5,452 nucleotides of DNA from Lentisphaeria bacterium (GTDB lineage: Bacteria > Verrucomicrobiota > Lentisphaeria > Victivallales > JAUVCU01). This document shows positions 1 to 5,452 of this stretch, in pieces. Below the pieces are notes generated by a model. The model was not told where the DNA came from. It did not search any database and was given only the letters and a program-made list of their open reading frames with translations. The position numbers and the translations under genes were made by a program. The stretch is from contig JAUVCU010000136.1 in NCBI GenBank assembly GCA_030590715.1, forward strand, positions 1-5,452. The letters are read 5' to 3'. The number at the start of each line of letters is the position of its first letter. Within the stretch, counting starts at the first letter, position 1.

Positions 1-582
1 AAACTCATCTACAGACTCCCACAAGCAATCGGGCTCCATTTCTAACGAAAGGACAATTCTCTTACCTGTTTCATCTTCAATCTTTTTTAAATGTGCAGCG
101 GCTTTTCTAAGATTCGAGTAAATAGCGTCGACTTGTGAATCTGAATTAATAAATGACTTATATGAACCAGGAACAGTGCTTATACTTCCTATAATACCAT
201 CGGGCAAAAGCTCAGCTAAAATATCTGCGACATTACATGTATAAAGAAACCTCTCTTCAGAAGTCCAGTCCGGCAGGTATACTTGCTCCTTAACCTCTTG
301 CCCGTGAAACTCTCCAAAAGGAAATGCATTAACGGTGAATACGTAATAATTGTTCTCTTCGAGAAAGTTCTTAAATTCAGCGAGTTTAGACGTATTAGTT
401 AATTCATCTGCGGTGTTTGCATCAAGCCACAAACCAAGAGCAAATGGCGTATCAGAATCCAAACAAAGGTTCTCTCTTATTATAGGCACTTTCTGAGAAA
501 GTATTTGCACCTTCTTTTCCAGTGAAGTTCCGGGATAAACGTTAAGGCTGTAGCACAGGTGATTGTATGGCGTGATTTTCAT
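1..582 (-). CDS. eboE: EboE-like metabolite traffic protein, TIM-barrel (3' end outside window)
   Basis: I translated this open frame by hand: 194 codons from an ATG at 582-580 to the window edge with no stop. Family members are roughly 400 residues, so about the N-terminal half is present. It has the EboE pattern: an N-terminal NHLCYSLNVYPG segment (residues 7-18), FTVNAFPFGEFHG (82-94), VKEQVYLPDWTSEER (97-111), GSISTVPGSYK (132-142) and the start of a strand with an acidic EMEP motif (181-184). These fit the xylose-isomerase-like TIM-barrel proteins of the ebo set, where EboE is needed with its partners to move a secondary-metabolite precursor; its chemistry is unproven. The start lies inside the end of eboD (41-bp overlap) with only a weak, distant GGA upstream, which suggests translational coupling. 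Homology begins within seven residues of this ATG, so a later start is unlikely. Family assignment is strong; the function is inference from family. Confidence 0.88.
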   Translation of the reverse strand, partial: MKITPYNHLCYSLNVYPGTSLEKKVQILSQKVPIIRENLCLDSDTPFALGLWLDANTADELTNTSKLAEFKNFLEENNYYVFTVNAFPFGEFHGQEVKEQVYLPDWTSEERFLYTCNVADILAELLPDGIIGSISTVPGSYKSFINSDSQVDAIYSNLRKAAAHLKKIEDETGKRIVLSLEMEPDCLWESVDEF

Positions 583-1720
583 ATAAATAGTTTATTCCGT
601 TTGCGACAATTATTTCATCCAGCTCAAAGACTTCGAGCTTACTTCCAATTCTATTTGGCAAAGTAATGTGCAGTTTTCCTCCAAGGTGTTCACGAAATTC
701 TGATAAACCAGTTAAAATAGCATGACGGTTATTCTCTGTTCTTTCAAATAAGCAATCATCCCATAAATTAAATCCAAGGTCTAAAAATAGTCTTTCAATT
801 TCCGAGAATTCTTGATCAGAGATAAATCTTTTCTCGTTCGCATAATATGAGTCGAGCATAATCCCAATTGCGACAGCTTCACCGTGACGCACCCCTCCCC
901 TTGTTAACATCTCTATTTTATGAGCGGACCAGTGTCCAAAATCCAAGGGGCGAGCACTTCCGAATTCAAAAGGATCTCCTCCCCCACTAATGTGATCGCT
1001 GTGAATTTTCGCCGATGTCGTGATTAAGCATTCTACAGCCTCAGCTTTTCTATTTTTAACATCCTCGATATTTGAACAGATCCAGTAAAAAAAAGTTTTA
1101 TCTTTTATAATAGCAACTTTAATTGCTTCAGCAATTCCAGCTCTCCAATCACGGTCAGCAAGGGAATCTAAAAAAGAAAAGTCGTTGATTACTGCAAAAG
1201 GAGGGGCAAAACTTCCGATAAAGTTTTTCTGTCCGAACATATTAATTCCATTCTTCACTCCTACTCCGGAATCTCCTTGAGAAACAGCTGTGGTCGGGAA
1301 ACGCAGTTGACGAATCCCACGATGGACAATTGAAGCAGCAAAACCAACGGAATCCAAAAAAGCACCACCTCCAATTATTGCCACATAAGAATGCCGGCAA
1401 AGCTTATGCTCCGCAATCTTAGTACAAACAGACTCAACAAAGCCCAAGCTCTTAGACTGCTCTCCGCCAGAAATAACAATGGGAGGAGATATATGACTTA
1501 AAAAGTCAGAATAGCGATTGCCATAGGACACAATCTGATCCAATAGATCCGGGTAAAATGCAGCGACGGAATCTTCAACAATAAATAAAATTTTGCAGGG
1601 AGTTTCCTCATCAATAAAAACAGAAGCAAAGGTCTTGTTTTCCGGAGCAAAAACATTTCGGGGAAATAAAACAGAATAGTTGTACTGAACAGAAAAAGAC
1701 TGATTTATAGTTGCAGTCAT
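542..1720 (-). CDS. eboD: EboD-like sugar phosphate cyclase (3-dehydroquinate synthase superfamily)
   Basis: Complete 392-residue protein of the NAD- and metal-dependent sugar phosphate cyclases. Visible in order: SGGEQSKS (84-91), the nucleotide-binding IGGGAFLDSVGF (116-127), FPTT (141-144), QGDSGVGVKNGIN (148-160, D150 and K156), KNFIGSFAPP (165-174), AEAIK with metal ligand E198 and K201, RPLDFGHWSAH (257-267, metal ligand H263) and RHGEAVAIG (278-286, metal ligand H279). The E, H, H metal triad is intact, so it should be active. It is not the housekeeping AroB type: the Asn before the metal His is D260, and the C-terminal DKK region is REHLGG with H345. These resemble 2-epi-5-epi-valiolone synthases and EboD. 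The product in the Ebo pathway is unknown. AAAAGGG stands 11 bases before the ATG. It lies 20 bp after elyC and overlaps eboE. The superfamily call is certain; EboD is very likely given the adjacent eboE. Confidence 0.9.
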   Translation of the reverse strand: MTATINQSFSVQYNYSVLFPRNVFAPENKTFASVFIDEETPCKILFIVEDSVAAFYPDLLDQIVSYGNRYSDFLSHISPPIVISGGEQSKSLGFVESVCTKIAEHKLCRHSYVAIIGGGAFLDSVGFAASIVHRGIRQLRFPTTAVSQGDSGVGVKNGINMFGQKNFIGSFAPPFAVINDFSFLDSLADRDWRAGIAEAIKVAIIKDKTFFYWICSNIEDVKNRKAEAVECLITTSAKIHSDHISGGGDPFEFGSARPLDFGHWSAHKIEMLTRGGVRHGEAVAIGIMLDSYYANEKRFISDQEFSEIERLFLDLGFNLWDDCLFERTENNRHAILTGLSEFREHLGGKLHITLPNRIGSKLEVFELDEIIVANGINYLYENHAIQSPVLQP

Positions 1721-1740
1721 ATATCAACCGGCCCTTTTAT

Positions 1741-2508
1741 TTAAATTTGCCCCATTATCTTAGCCCAGACAAGGCCAACATATTCGTGAATAGAAAGCTC
1801 ATGCTTCAACAATGTGTCAGATCGTGGAACAAGCGCTTTTAAACCAAACGAACTTCGATCTGCAAAAAAACCAGCCGGAGCACAAACAACATCAACGCCC
1901 TGCCCTTTGAAAAGTTCATGAGAGCGCTTCATATGATAAGCCGAAGTAACCAGAGCGGCACGCTTGCCATTGACAATATCTTTAATTAAGAATGCCTCAT
2001 CCTTAGTATCCATTGGACGAGGCTCGATGATGATATCATCTTTTGAAATACCAAGCTCTACAGCGGCATCAAACAGCGCCTGAGCCTGAGTCCTTACATC
2101 ACCACCTGAATATCCCGACACAATCATCTTACTACCCGGATTTAATTTATAAACCCGAATCCCTTCTGATAACCGTGCTTTTGCCGAATGGGATAAAGTA
2201 CTGAATGCCGAACGACCGGGAATCGTAGTGTGACTGCTCCCTAAAACGATAACAAACTCCACATTCCCACTATCTGAACTATATGGAGGGTACTGTGCTT
2301 CCAGATCCCACAATAGTTTGTCTGCAAAAGGCTGATAGCAGCATACGTATAAAAACAAAAGCGAAATAGTGATTATAGATTTACCCAGCTTTTGTTTTTT
2401 TGAAAACCACAAAAAGTAAAGGCCAACCAAAGCCACCATAAAAAACAAAGGCAATGGACTTAAAAACAAAGAAATGAACTTCTTTACGGCAAAAACTTCG
2501 TGTTCCAT
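1741..2508 (-). CDS. elyC: ElyC/SanA/YdcF-family (DUF218) inner-membrane envelope protein
   Basis: A 255-residue protein close in length and layout to E. coli ElyC. Two hydrophobic segments (about residues 11-35 and 43-60) with a basic turn (SKKQKLGK, 36-43) precede a DUF218 domain (about 84-250). The N-terminal KKFISLFLSPLPL, then the QPFADKLL and YPPY segments (59-75), follow the ElyC pattern. In the domain I see FVIVLGSSH (85-93), the ARLSEGIRVYKLNPGSKMIVSG stretch (111-132), MDTKDEA (166-172), LVTSAYHMKRS (186-196) and a C-terminal HEYVGLVWA (241-249). In E. coli ElyC supports peptidoglycan synthesis at low temperature, apparently through undecaprenyl-carrier metabolism; its biochemistry is not settled. 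The domain is expected to face the periplasm. AAGG motifs lie just before the ATG (2509-2520). It starts 16 bp after mtnN and ends 20 bp before eboD. The usual VVLGGG motif here reads VVLG-like IVLGSSH. Confidence 0.85.
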   Translation of the reverse strand: MEHEVFAVKKFISLFLSPLPLFFMVALVGLYFLWFSKKQKLGKSIITISLLFLYVCCYQPFADKLLWDLEAQYPPYSSDSGNVEFVIVLGSSHTTIPGRSAFSTLSHSAKARLSEGIRVYKLNPGSKMIVSGYSGGDVRTQAQALFDAAVELGISKDDIIIEPRPMDTKDEAFLIKDIVNGKRAALVTSAYHMKRSHELFKGQGVDVVCAPAGFFADRSSFGLKALVPRSDTLLKHELSIHEYVGLVWAKIMGQI

Positions 2509-2524
2509 AACCTTTACCTTTTAA

Positions 2525-3250
2525 TTAAACAGCTTTATAGCTGTTTTTGATATCGTGTAAAATCTCAATAACCATTTTCGCTGAGTTTTTTCCGGCTGTT
2601 TTCACAAACTGATCAAATGAAACAGGTGATTCATTATCGGCAACATCAGAAAGAGCTCGAATAACAACAAAAGGAATTTTAAACAAATAGCAAACTTGCG
2701 CGATAGCCGCAGCTTCCATTTCAATTGCCATCACTTCCGGAAAACGTTTTTTCATTTCGTCAACGTAATTTTCAGATGAAACGAAGAATTCCCCCGTTCC
2801 GATTTGTCCGACAGCCGAATCAATGCCAGATAAAGCATTCAAACTTTTAGAAGCAATTTTCACCAATTGTTCATCTGACTGAAAGAATATAGGAAGTCCA
2901 GGAACTTCTCCATGTTCAAAACCAATAGGTTTCAAATCAAAGTCGTGGTGAAAAACGCTCGACGAAATAACGACATCACCAACTTTTAAGTCGGAAGTTA
3001 CACCTCCAGCAGAACCAGTATTAATTATACATGTAGGATTGAAGTCACGAACTAATAAAGTTGCCGCTATAGAAGCATTTACTTTCCCGATTCCAGATCG
3101 AACCAATACAGTATCGACGTGCTCCAAAGTACCTTTATAAAACTCAATAATACCTTCTTTGACAACTTCAACATTCTGCATCAAAGATCTCAAATACTCG
3201 ACTTCTTCTTCCATTGCCGCAATTATTCCAAGCGTAAAGCCACTGCTCAT
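2525..3250 (-). CDS. mtnN: 5'-methylthioadenosine/S-adenosylhomocysteine nucleosidase
   Basis: Complete 241-residue cytoplasmic enzyme that cleaves adenine from methylthioadenosine, S-adenosylhomocysteine and 5'-deoxyadenosine, clearing inhibitory by-products of SAM use and feeding methionine salvage. The N-terminus GIIAAMEEEVEYL (8-20) places E16 at the E. coli catalytic Glu12 position. RSGIGKVNAS (51-60), NTGSAGG (77-83), GDVVISS (91-97), GTGEFFVSS (151-159), AIEMEAAAIAQV (175-186, E179 matching Glu174) and RALSDVAD (198-205, D202 matching the catalytic Asp197) are all present, so it should be fully active. Length matches the family (about 230-240). GGTGA ends six bases before the ATG; an ATG 14 bases further upstream is out of frame, so this start is well supported. 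It is the first gene of the minus-strand run and directly faces the divergent promoter region. Confidence 0.96.
   Translation of the reverse strand: MSSGFTLGIIAAMEEEVEYLRSLMQNVEVVKEGIIEFYKGTLEHVDTVLVRSGIGKVNASIAATLLVRDFNPTCIINTGSAGGVTSDLKVGDVVISSSVFHHDFDLKPIGFEHGEVPGLPIFFQSDEQLVKIASKSLNALSGIDSAVGQIGTGEFFVSSENYVDEMKKRFPEVMAIEMEAAAIAQVCYLFKIPFVVIRALSDVADNESPVSFDQFVKTAGKNSAKMVIEILHDIKNSYKAV
2527..2546. repeat. Perfect 8-bp hairpin across the mtnN stop, before elyC
   Basis: AAACAGCT at 2527-2534 and AGCTGTTT at 2539-2546 pair perfectly around a 4-base loop. On the operon mRNA the structure covers the last mtnN codons and the first base of its TAA, and ends about six bases before the AAGG ribosome binding region of elyC. 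No U-tract follows on that strand (it continues AATTAAAAGG), so it does not look like an intrinsic terminator; processing, 3' protection or tuning of elyC translation are alternatives. Chance origin cannot be excluded. Confidence 0.55.
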
Positions 3251-3271
3251 ATAAATTCACCCATATTGTAG

Positions 3272-3287
3272 ATAATAGTTTTATTAT
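3272..3287. repeat. AT-only hairpin in mtnN leader
   Basis: ATAATA (3272-3277) and TATTAT (3282-3287) are perfect inverted repeats around GTTT. It lies 22-37 bases before the mtnN start codon, near the predicted transcription start. Stability is low because the stem has no G-C pairs; it may instead be an AT-rich promoter element. Confidence 0.3.
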
Positions 3288-3291
3288 TATG

Positions 3292-3320
3292 AATCTAAAG
3301 GCAAAACACAACACTTGCAA
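3292..3320 (-). promoter_or_regulatory. Candidate promoter for mtnN and the genes after it
   Basis: Reading the minus strand, TTGCAA (3320-3315) is followed after 17 bases by TAGATT (3297-3292). Both hexamers match the sigma-70 consensus in four of six positions. The placement gives a leader of roughly 35 bases. The region is AT-rich and other weak combinations exist, so this is only the best-spaced candidate. Confidence 0.25.
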
Positions 3321-3343
3321 TCAAGTTCCCTGCGTTTCACCAC

Positions 3344-3363
3344 CATACGACATGTGTCATATG
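3344..3363. promoter_or_regulatory. Imperfect 20-bp palindrome, candidate operator
   Basis: CATACGACA (3344-3352) and TGTCATATG (3355-3363) form inverted half-sites around TG, matching at eight of nine positions. Such a symmetric site suits a dimeric regulator. Its right half shares TGTGTCATA (3353-3361) with an exact inverted copy, TATGACACA, at 3415-3423, and ACATGTG (3350-3356) recurs at 3404-3410. It lies just upstream of the predicted mtnN promoter and about 210 bp before htpG. No regulator is identified. Confidence 0.4.
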
Positions 3364-3414
3364 TGCCAAAAACAAAAGGGAACAATGTCACACCACAAAC
3401 TCCACATGTGCAAC

Positions 3415-3423
3415 TATGACACA
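3415..3423. repeat. Inverted copy of the operator-like half-site
   Basis: TATGACACA is the exact reverse complement of TGTGTCATA at 3353-3361. Together with the CACATGTG palindrome at 3403-3410 it forms a second, looser copy of the motif set around 3344-3363, centred about 60 bp away, roughly six helical turns. Confidence 0.3.
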
Positions 3424-3516
3424 CCAAACGAGCATTCAAGAACATAAAAAAACAAACTAAAAAGCTTAATACAAAGTATTTACACAAAAGGCAAAATCAC
3501 TGGCATGGTGTTTGCT

Positions 3517-3545
3517 TTGTTTCGTAACCATCAAAATCATACAGT
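3517..3545 (+). promoter_or_regulatory. Candidate htpG promoter
   Basis: TTGTTT (3517-3522) and TACAGT (3540-3545) are spaced by 17 bases and would start transcription near 3552, about 23 bases before the ATG. The -35 matches consensus at three of six positions and the -10 at four of six, so this is weak. It does not resemble a sigma-32 site. Confidence 0.25.
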
Positions 3546-3563
3546 TCATAAATTTAATTATTT

Positions 3564-3568
3564 GGAGG
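3564..3568 (+). promoter_or_regulatory. Strong ribosome binding site of htpG
   Basis: GGAGG stands six bases before the ATG at 3575, close to the ideal anti-Shine-Dalgarno match. It fixes the start codon and is clearly stronger than the sites of the minus-strand genes, which suggests high HtpG output. Confidence 0.85.
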
Positions 3569-3574
3569 AACACA

Positions 3575-5452
3575 ATGTCAAAACAAACAAAGCAGTTCAA
3601 AACAGAAGTTCAGCACCTGCTGGACCTAATGATTCACTCACTATACTCAAACAAAGATATTTACCAGCGTGAGCTTATCGCAAATGCAGCCGACGCAATA
3701 GATAAAGCAAGGTTTGAAGCCCTGACTAATTCAGACATCGATACAAGCAACCTTCACATTCGTCTGGAGACGGATAAAGAAGCTGGAACACTTACTATTA
3801 TCGACAATGGTATTGGTATGTCACGCGATGAAGTTGTGACGAACATCGGTACAATTGCCCGTTCTGGAACAAAAGCGTTTATGACAGCTCTTGAAGAAAA
3901 GAAAGAACAGGCAGAAAATGATCTTCCAGAGCTTATCGGTCAATTCGGTGTTGGTTTCTACTCTTCATTTATGGTTGCGGACAGAGTTGAGCTTATCACA
4001 AAACGTGCAGGTTCTGACGACGTAGCGACAAAGTGGATTTCTGAGGGAGTTGAAAGTTACTCTATTGAAGATGCGGAAAAAGAGGAACAAGGAACAACAA
4101 TTATTCTACATCTTAAAGAAGATGCGAAAGACTATCTTGATGAATTCAAGATTAAACAAATTGTAAAAACATATTCGGACTTCATCGAGTACCCGATTGT
4201 AATGGAAGTTACAAAATCAGAGACTGATCCGGAAGATAAAGAGAAGACAATTGAAATAGTTGAAGACGAAACACTAAACACTCAAAAAGCGATCTGGATC
4301 CGCCAACCAAGTGAAGTGACAGAAGAAGAGCACAAGAACTTCTTTGAACACATTTCGCCAATGGCGGGCGAGCCGCTTAAAACGATCCATTATACTGCTG
4401 AAGGTACATCAGAATTCAAAGCGCTTCTTTACCTTCCGTCACAGGCTCCTTTTGACCTTTTCTCTCCGGACAGCGCAAAAAATGGTCTGCACCTTTACGT
4501 TAAGCGCGTATTCATCACTTCTGAGTGCAAAGAACTTCTTCCAGAATACCTTCGTTTTGTAAAAGGTGTAATTGATTCAAGTGACCTTCCTCTGAACGTT
4601 TCACGTGAAATTCTTCAGGAAAGCAAGCAACTTAAGCAAATTGAAAAAGGTCTTGTTCGCAAAATCCTTTCTGAGCTTAAAAAGATGATGAATAAAGATT
4701 ACGACAGCTACCTGAAATTCTGGGGTGAGTTCGGGAAAATAATCAAAGAAGGAGTTCACTCTGACTTTGCAAATAAAGAGAAACTTCAGGACCTTCTTCT
4801 ATTTGAAACAATGAATACTCCTGCCGGAGAACTTGTTTCTCTAAAAGATTATGTTGCGGCAATGCCGGAAAAACAGAAAGATATCTACTATCTGACTGGA
4901 GACAACCGTGACCAGCTTGAAAACTCACCACACCTTGAGCTTCTTAAAAGCCAGGGTTACGATGTAGTATTCATGACAGATCCAATTGATGAGTGGGTTG
5001 TGCAGTCAATGTTCAATTACGATGAGAAACCACTAAAGTCTGTTTCAAAAGGTGATATTGATCTCGATGAAGAGACAAAAAAAGCTGCAGAAGAAAAAAT
5101 AGAGAAGGCGGACAAAGAACACAAAGAGCTTGTTGAGTTCCTAAAGGAAACACTAAGTGAAAAAGTTCAAACAGTTCGTTTCTCAAAACGTCTGACAGAT
5201 AGTGCGTGCTGTCTTGTGAGCGATGAATACGGTCAAAGTGCAAACATGGAGCGTATTTTCAAAGCAATGAATCAGGAAGTTCCAAACAGCAAACGCATCC
5301 TTGAAGTCAATCCGGAGCATGCACTGGTTCAAAGCTTCCAGAAGCTTTATGATAAAGACTCGAAAGCGGCAAAACTAACAGACTATGCAGAGCTTCTATT
5401 TGATCAGGCATTGCTAACTGAAGGATCTGCAATTGCAGACCCACTACAGTTC
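3575..5452 (+). CDS. htpG: HtpG, bacterial Hsp90 molecular chaperone (3' end outside window)
   Basis: I read 626 codons to the window edge with no stop; E. coli HtpG has 624, so only the short C-terminal tail should be missing. HtpG is a cytoplasmic homodimeric ATPase that remodels client proteins with the DnaK system. The N-terminal GHKL ATPase domain shows RELIANAADAIDKARF (32-47, catalytic E33), DNGIGMS (77-83), IARSGTKAF (94-102) and IGQFGVGFYSSFMVAD (121-136). The middle domain has the AIWIRQPSEVTEEEH stretch, APFDLF and DSSDLPLNVSREILQES with the conserved Arg at residue 344. The C-terminal dimerisation part has the MERIFKAMNQEVPNSKRILEVNPEH type segment. There is no charged linker, as expected for bacteria. 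Leucine is mostly CTT with almost no TTA, unlike the minus-strand genes, fitting high expression. Position 31 is Gln where Hsp90s usually carry Leu. Confidence 0.97.
   Translation, partial: MSKQTKQFKTEVQHLLDLMIHSLYSNKDIYQRELIANAADAIDKARFEALTNSDIDTSNLHIRLETDKEAGTLTIIDNGIGMSRDEVVTNIGTIARSGTKAFMTALEEKKEQAENDLPELIGQFGVGFYSSFMVADRVELITKRAGSDDVATKWISEGVESYSIEDAEKEEQGTTIILHLKEDAKDYLDEFKIKQIVKTYSDFIEYPIVMEVTKSETDPEDKEKTIEIVEDETLNTQKAIWIRQPSEVTEEEHKNFFEHISPMAGEPLKTIHYTAEGTSEFKALLYLPSQAPFDLFSPDSAKNGLHLYVKRVFITSECKELLPEYLRFVKGVIDSSDLPLNVSREILQESKQLKQIEKGLVRKILSELKKMMNKDYDSYLKFWGEFGKIIKEGVHSDFANKEKLQDLLLFETMNTPAGELVSLKDYVAAMPEKQKDIYYLTGDNRDQLENSPHLELLKSQGYDVVFMTDPIDEWVVQSMFNYDEKPLKSVSKGDIDLDEETKKAAEEKIEKADKEHKELVEFLKETLSEKVQTVRFSKRLTDSACCLVSDEYGQSANMERIFKAMNQEVPNSKRILEVNPEHALVQSFQKLYDKDSKAAKLTDYAELLFDQALLTEGSAIADPLQF

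Larger units (their letters stand above)
3251..3574. promoter_or_regulatory. Divergent mtnN / htpG intergenic region
   Basis: These 324 bp separate two genes that start away from each other, so promoters for both must lie here or nearby. I see no convincing protein gene. The plus strand is A-rich in the middle (3440-3465). Repeated CATGTG and TGTGTCATA motifs cluster at 3344-3424, and an AT-only hairpin lies near mtnN. No HrcA/CIRCE element and no well-spaced sigma-32 promoter are visible before htpG, and I do not recognise a SAM or SAH riboswitch before mtnN. Confidence 0.7.

Noticed and set aside
542..1720. Housekeeping aroB (3-dehydroquinate synthase)
   Set aside because: Two substrate-site positions differ (D260, H345), the DSGVGVKNGIN version of the motif is EboD-like, and an EboE gene follows directly.
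3251..3350. SAM or SAH riboswitch in the mtnN leader
   Set aside because: The gene function made this worth checking, but I recognise no conserved core or GC-rich stems; the leader close to the gene is AT-rich with only a weak hairpin.
3287..3487. 66-codon Cys-rich minus-strand frame in the mtnN/htpG gap, with a hydrophobic N-terminus and a CHSCTCGVC-like cluster
   Set aside because: It begins with TTG with no Shine-Dalgarno, its first internal ATG also lacks one, it crosses the promoter and palindrome region, and the Cys codons come from the repeated TGT/ACA-rich motifs. I see no recognisable family.
3300..3574. Heat-shock control elements (CIRCE or sigma-32 promoter) before htpG
   Set aside because: No TTAGCACTC/GAGTGCTAA pair is present. 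CTTGCAA (3314-3320) with a CACCATAC-like element at 3341-3348 is spaced by 20 bases, too far for sigma-32.
4344..4562. 72-codon plus-strand frame
   Set aside because: It lies wholly inside htpG in another frame, in one of the most conserved parts of the chaperone.
4743..5243. Two antisense frames (4743-4931 and 5013-5243)
   Set aside because: Both are opposite htpG coding sequence, with low-complexity translations and no ribosome binding sites.

Overview
This window comes from a moderately AT-rich bacterium. The envelope gene elyC points to a diderm (Gram-negative) cell. The strong GGAGG ribosome binding site and the linker-free, E. coli-length HtpG argue against Bacteroidetes. I cannot place it further with confidence; the HtpG and Ebo proteins feel compatible with a marine PVC-type lineage such as Lentisphaerota, but that is an impression only.

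Layout: a tightly packed minus-strand gene run fills the left 3.25 kb. In transcription order it is mtnN (2525-3250, methylthioadenosine/S-adenosylhomocysteine nucleosidase), elyC (1741-2508, DUF218 inner-membrane protein), eboD (542-1720, sugar phosphate cyclase of the 3-dehydroquinate synthase superfamily) and eboE (582 down to the window edge, 194 N-terminal residues, TIM-barrel 'metabolite traffic' protein). The gaps are 16 and 20 bp, and the last two genes overlap by 41 bp, so one transcript is likely. A 324-bp intergenic region (3251-3574) holds divergent promoters, an imperfect 20-bp palindrome and related inverted repeats. To the right, htpG (Hsp90 chaperone) runs on the plus strand from 3575 to the window edge and lacks only its last few codons.

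How the genes may work together: EboD and EboE belong to the ebo gene set (eboA-F), which is linked to export of a secondary-metabolite precursor in cyanobacteria and to natural-product clusters elsewhere. EboD carries substitutions at two substrate-contact positions of 3-dehydroquinate synthase that resemble 2-epi-5-epi-valiolone synthases, so it probably cyclises a sugar phosphate other than DAHP. The unusual point is the company: the run starts with mtnN and elyC, and eboA, eboB and eboC are not between the promoter region and eboD. ElyC acts in envelope and undecaprenyl-carrier metabolism, and the Ebo set normally includes a UbiA-like prenyltransferase (EboC), so an envelope or isoprenoid-lipid role for this locus is a reasonable hypothesis. 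MtnN probably clears SAM by-products and may simply share the promoter. htpG is a divergently transcribed housekeeping or stress gene.
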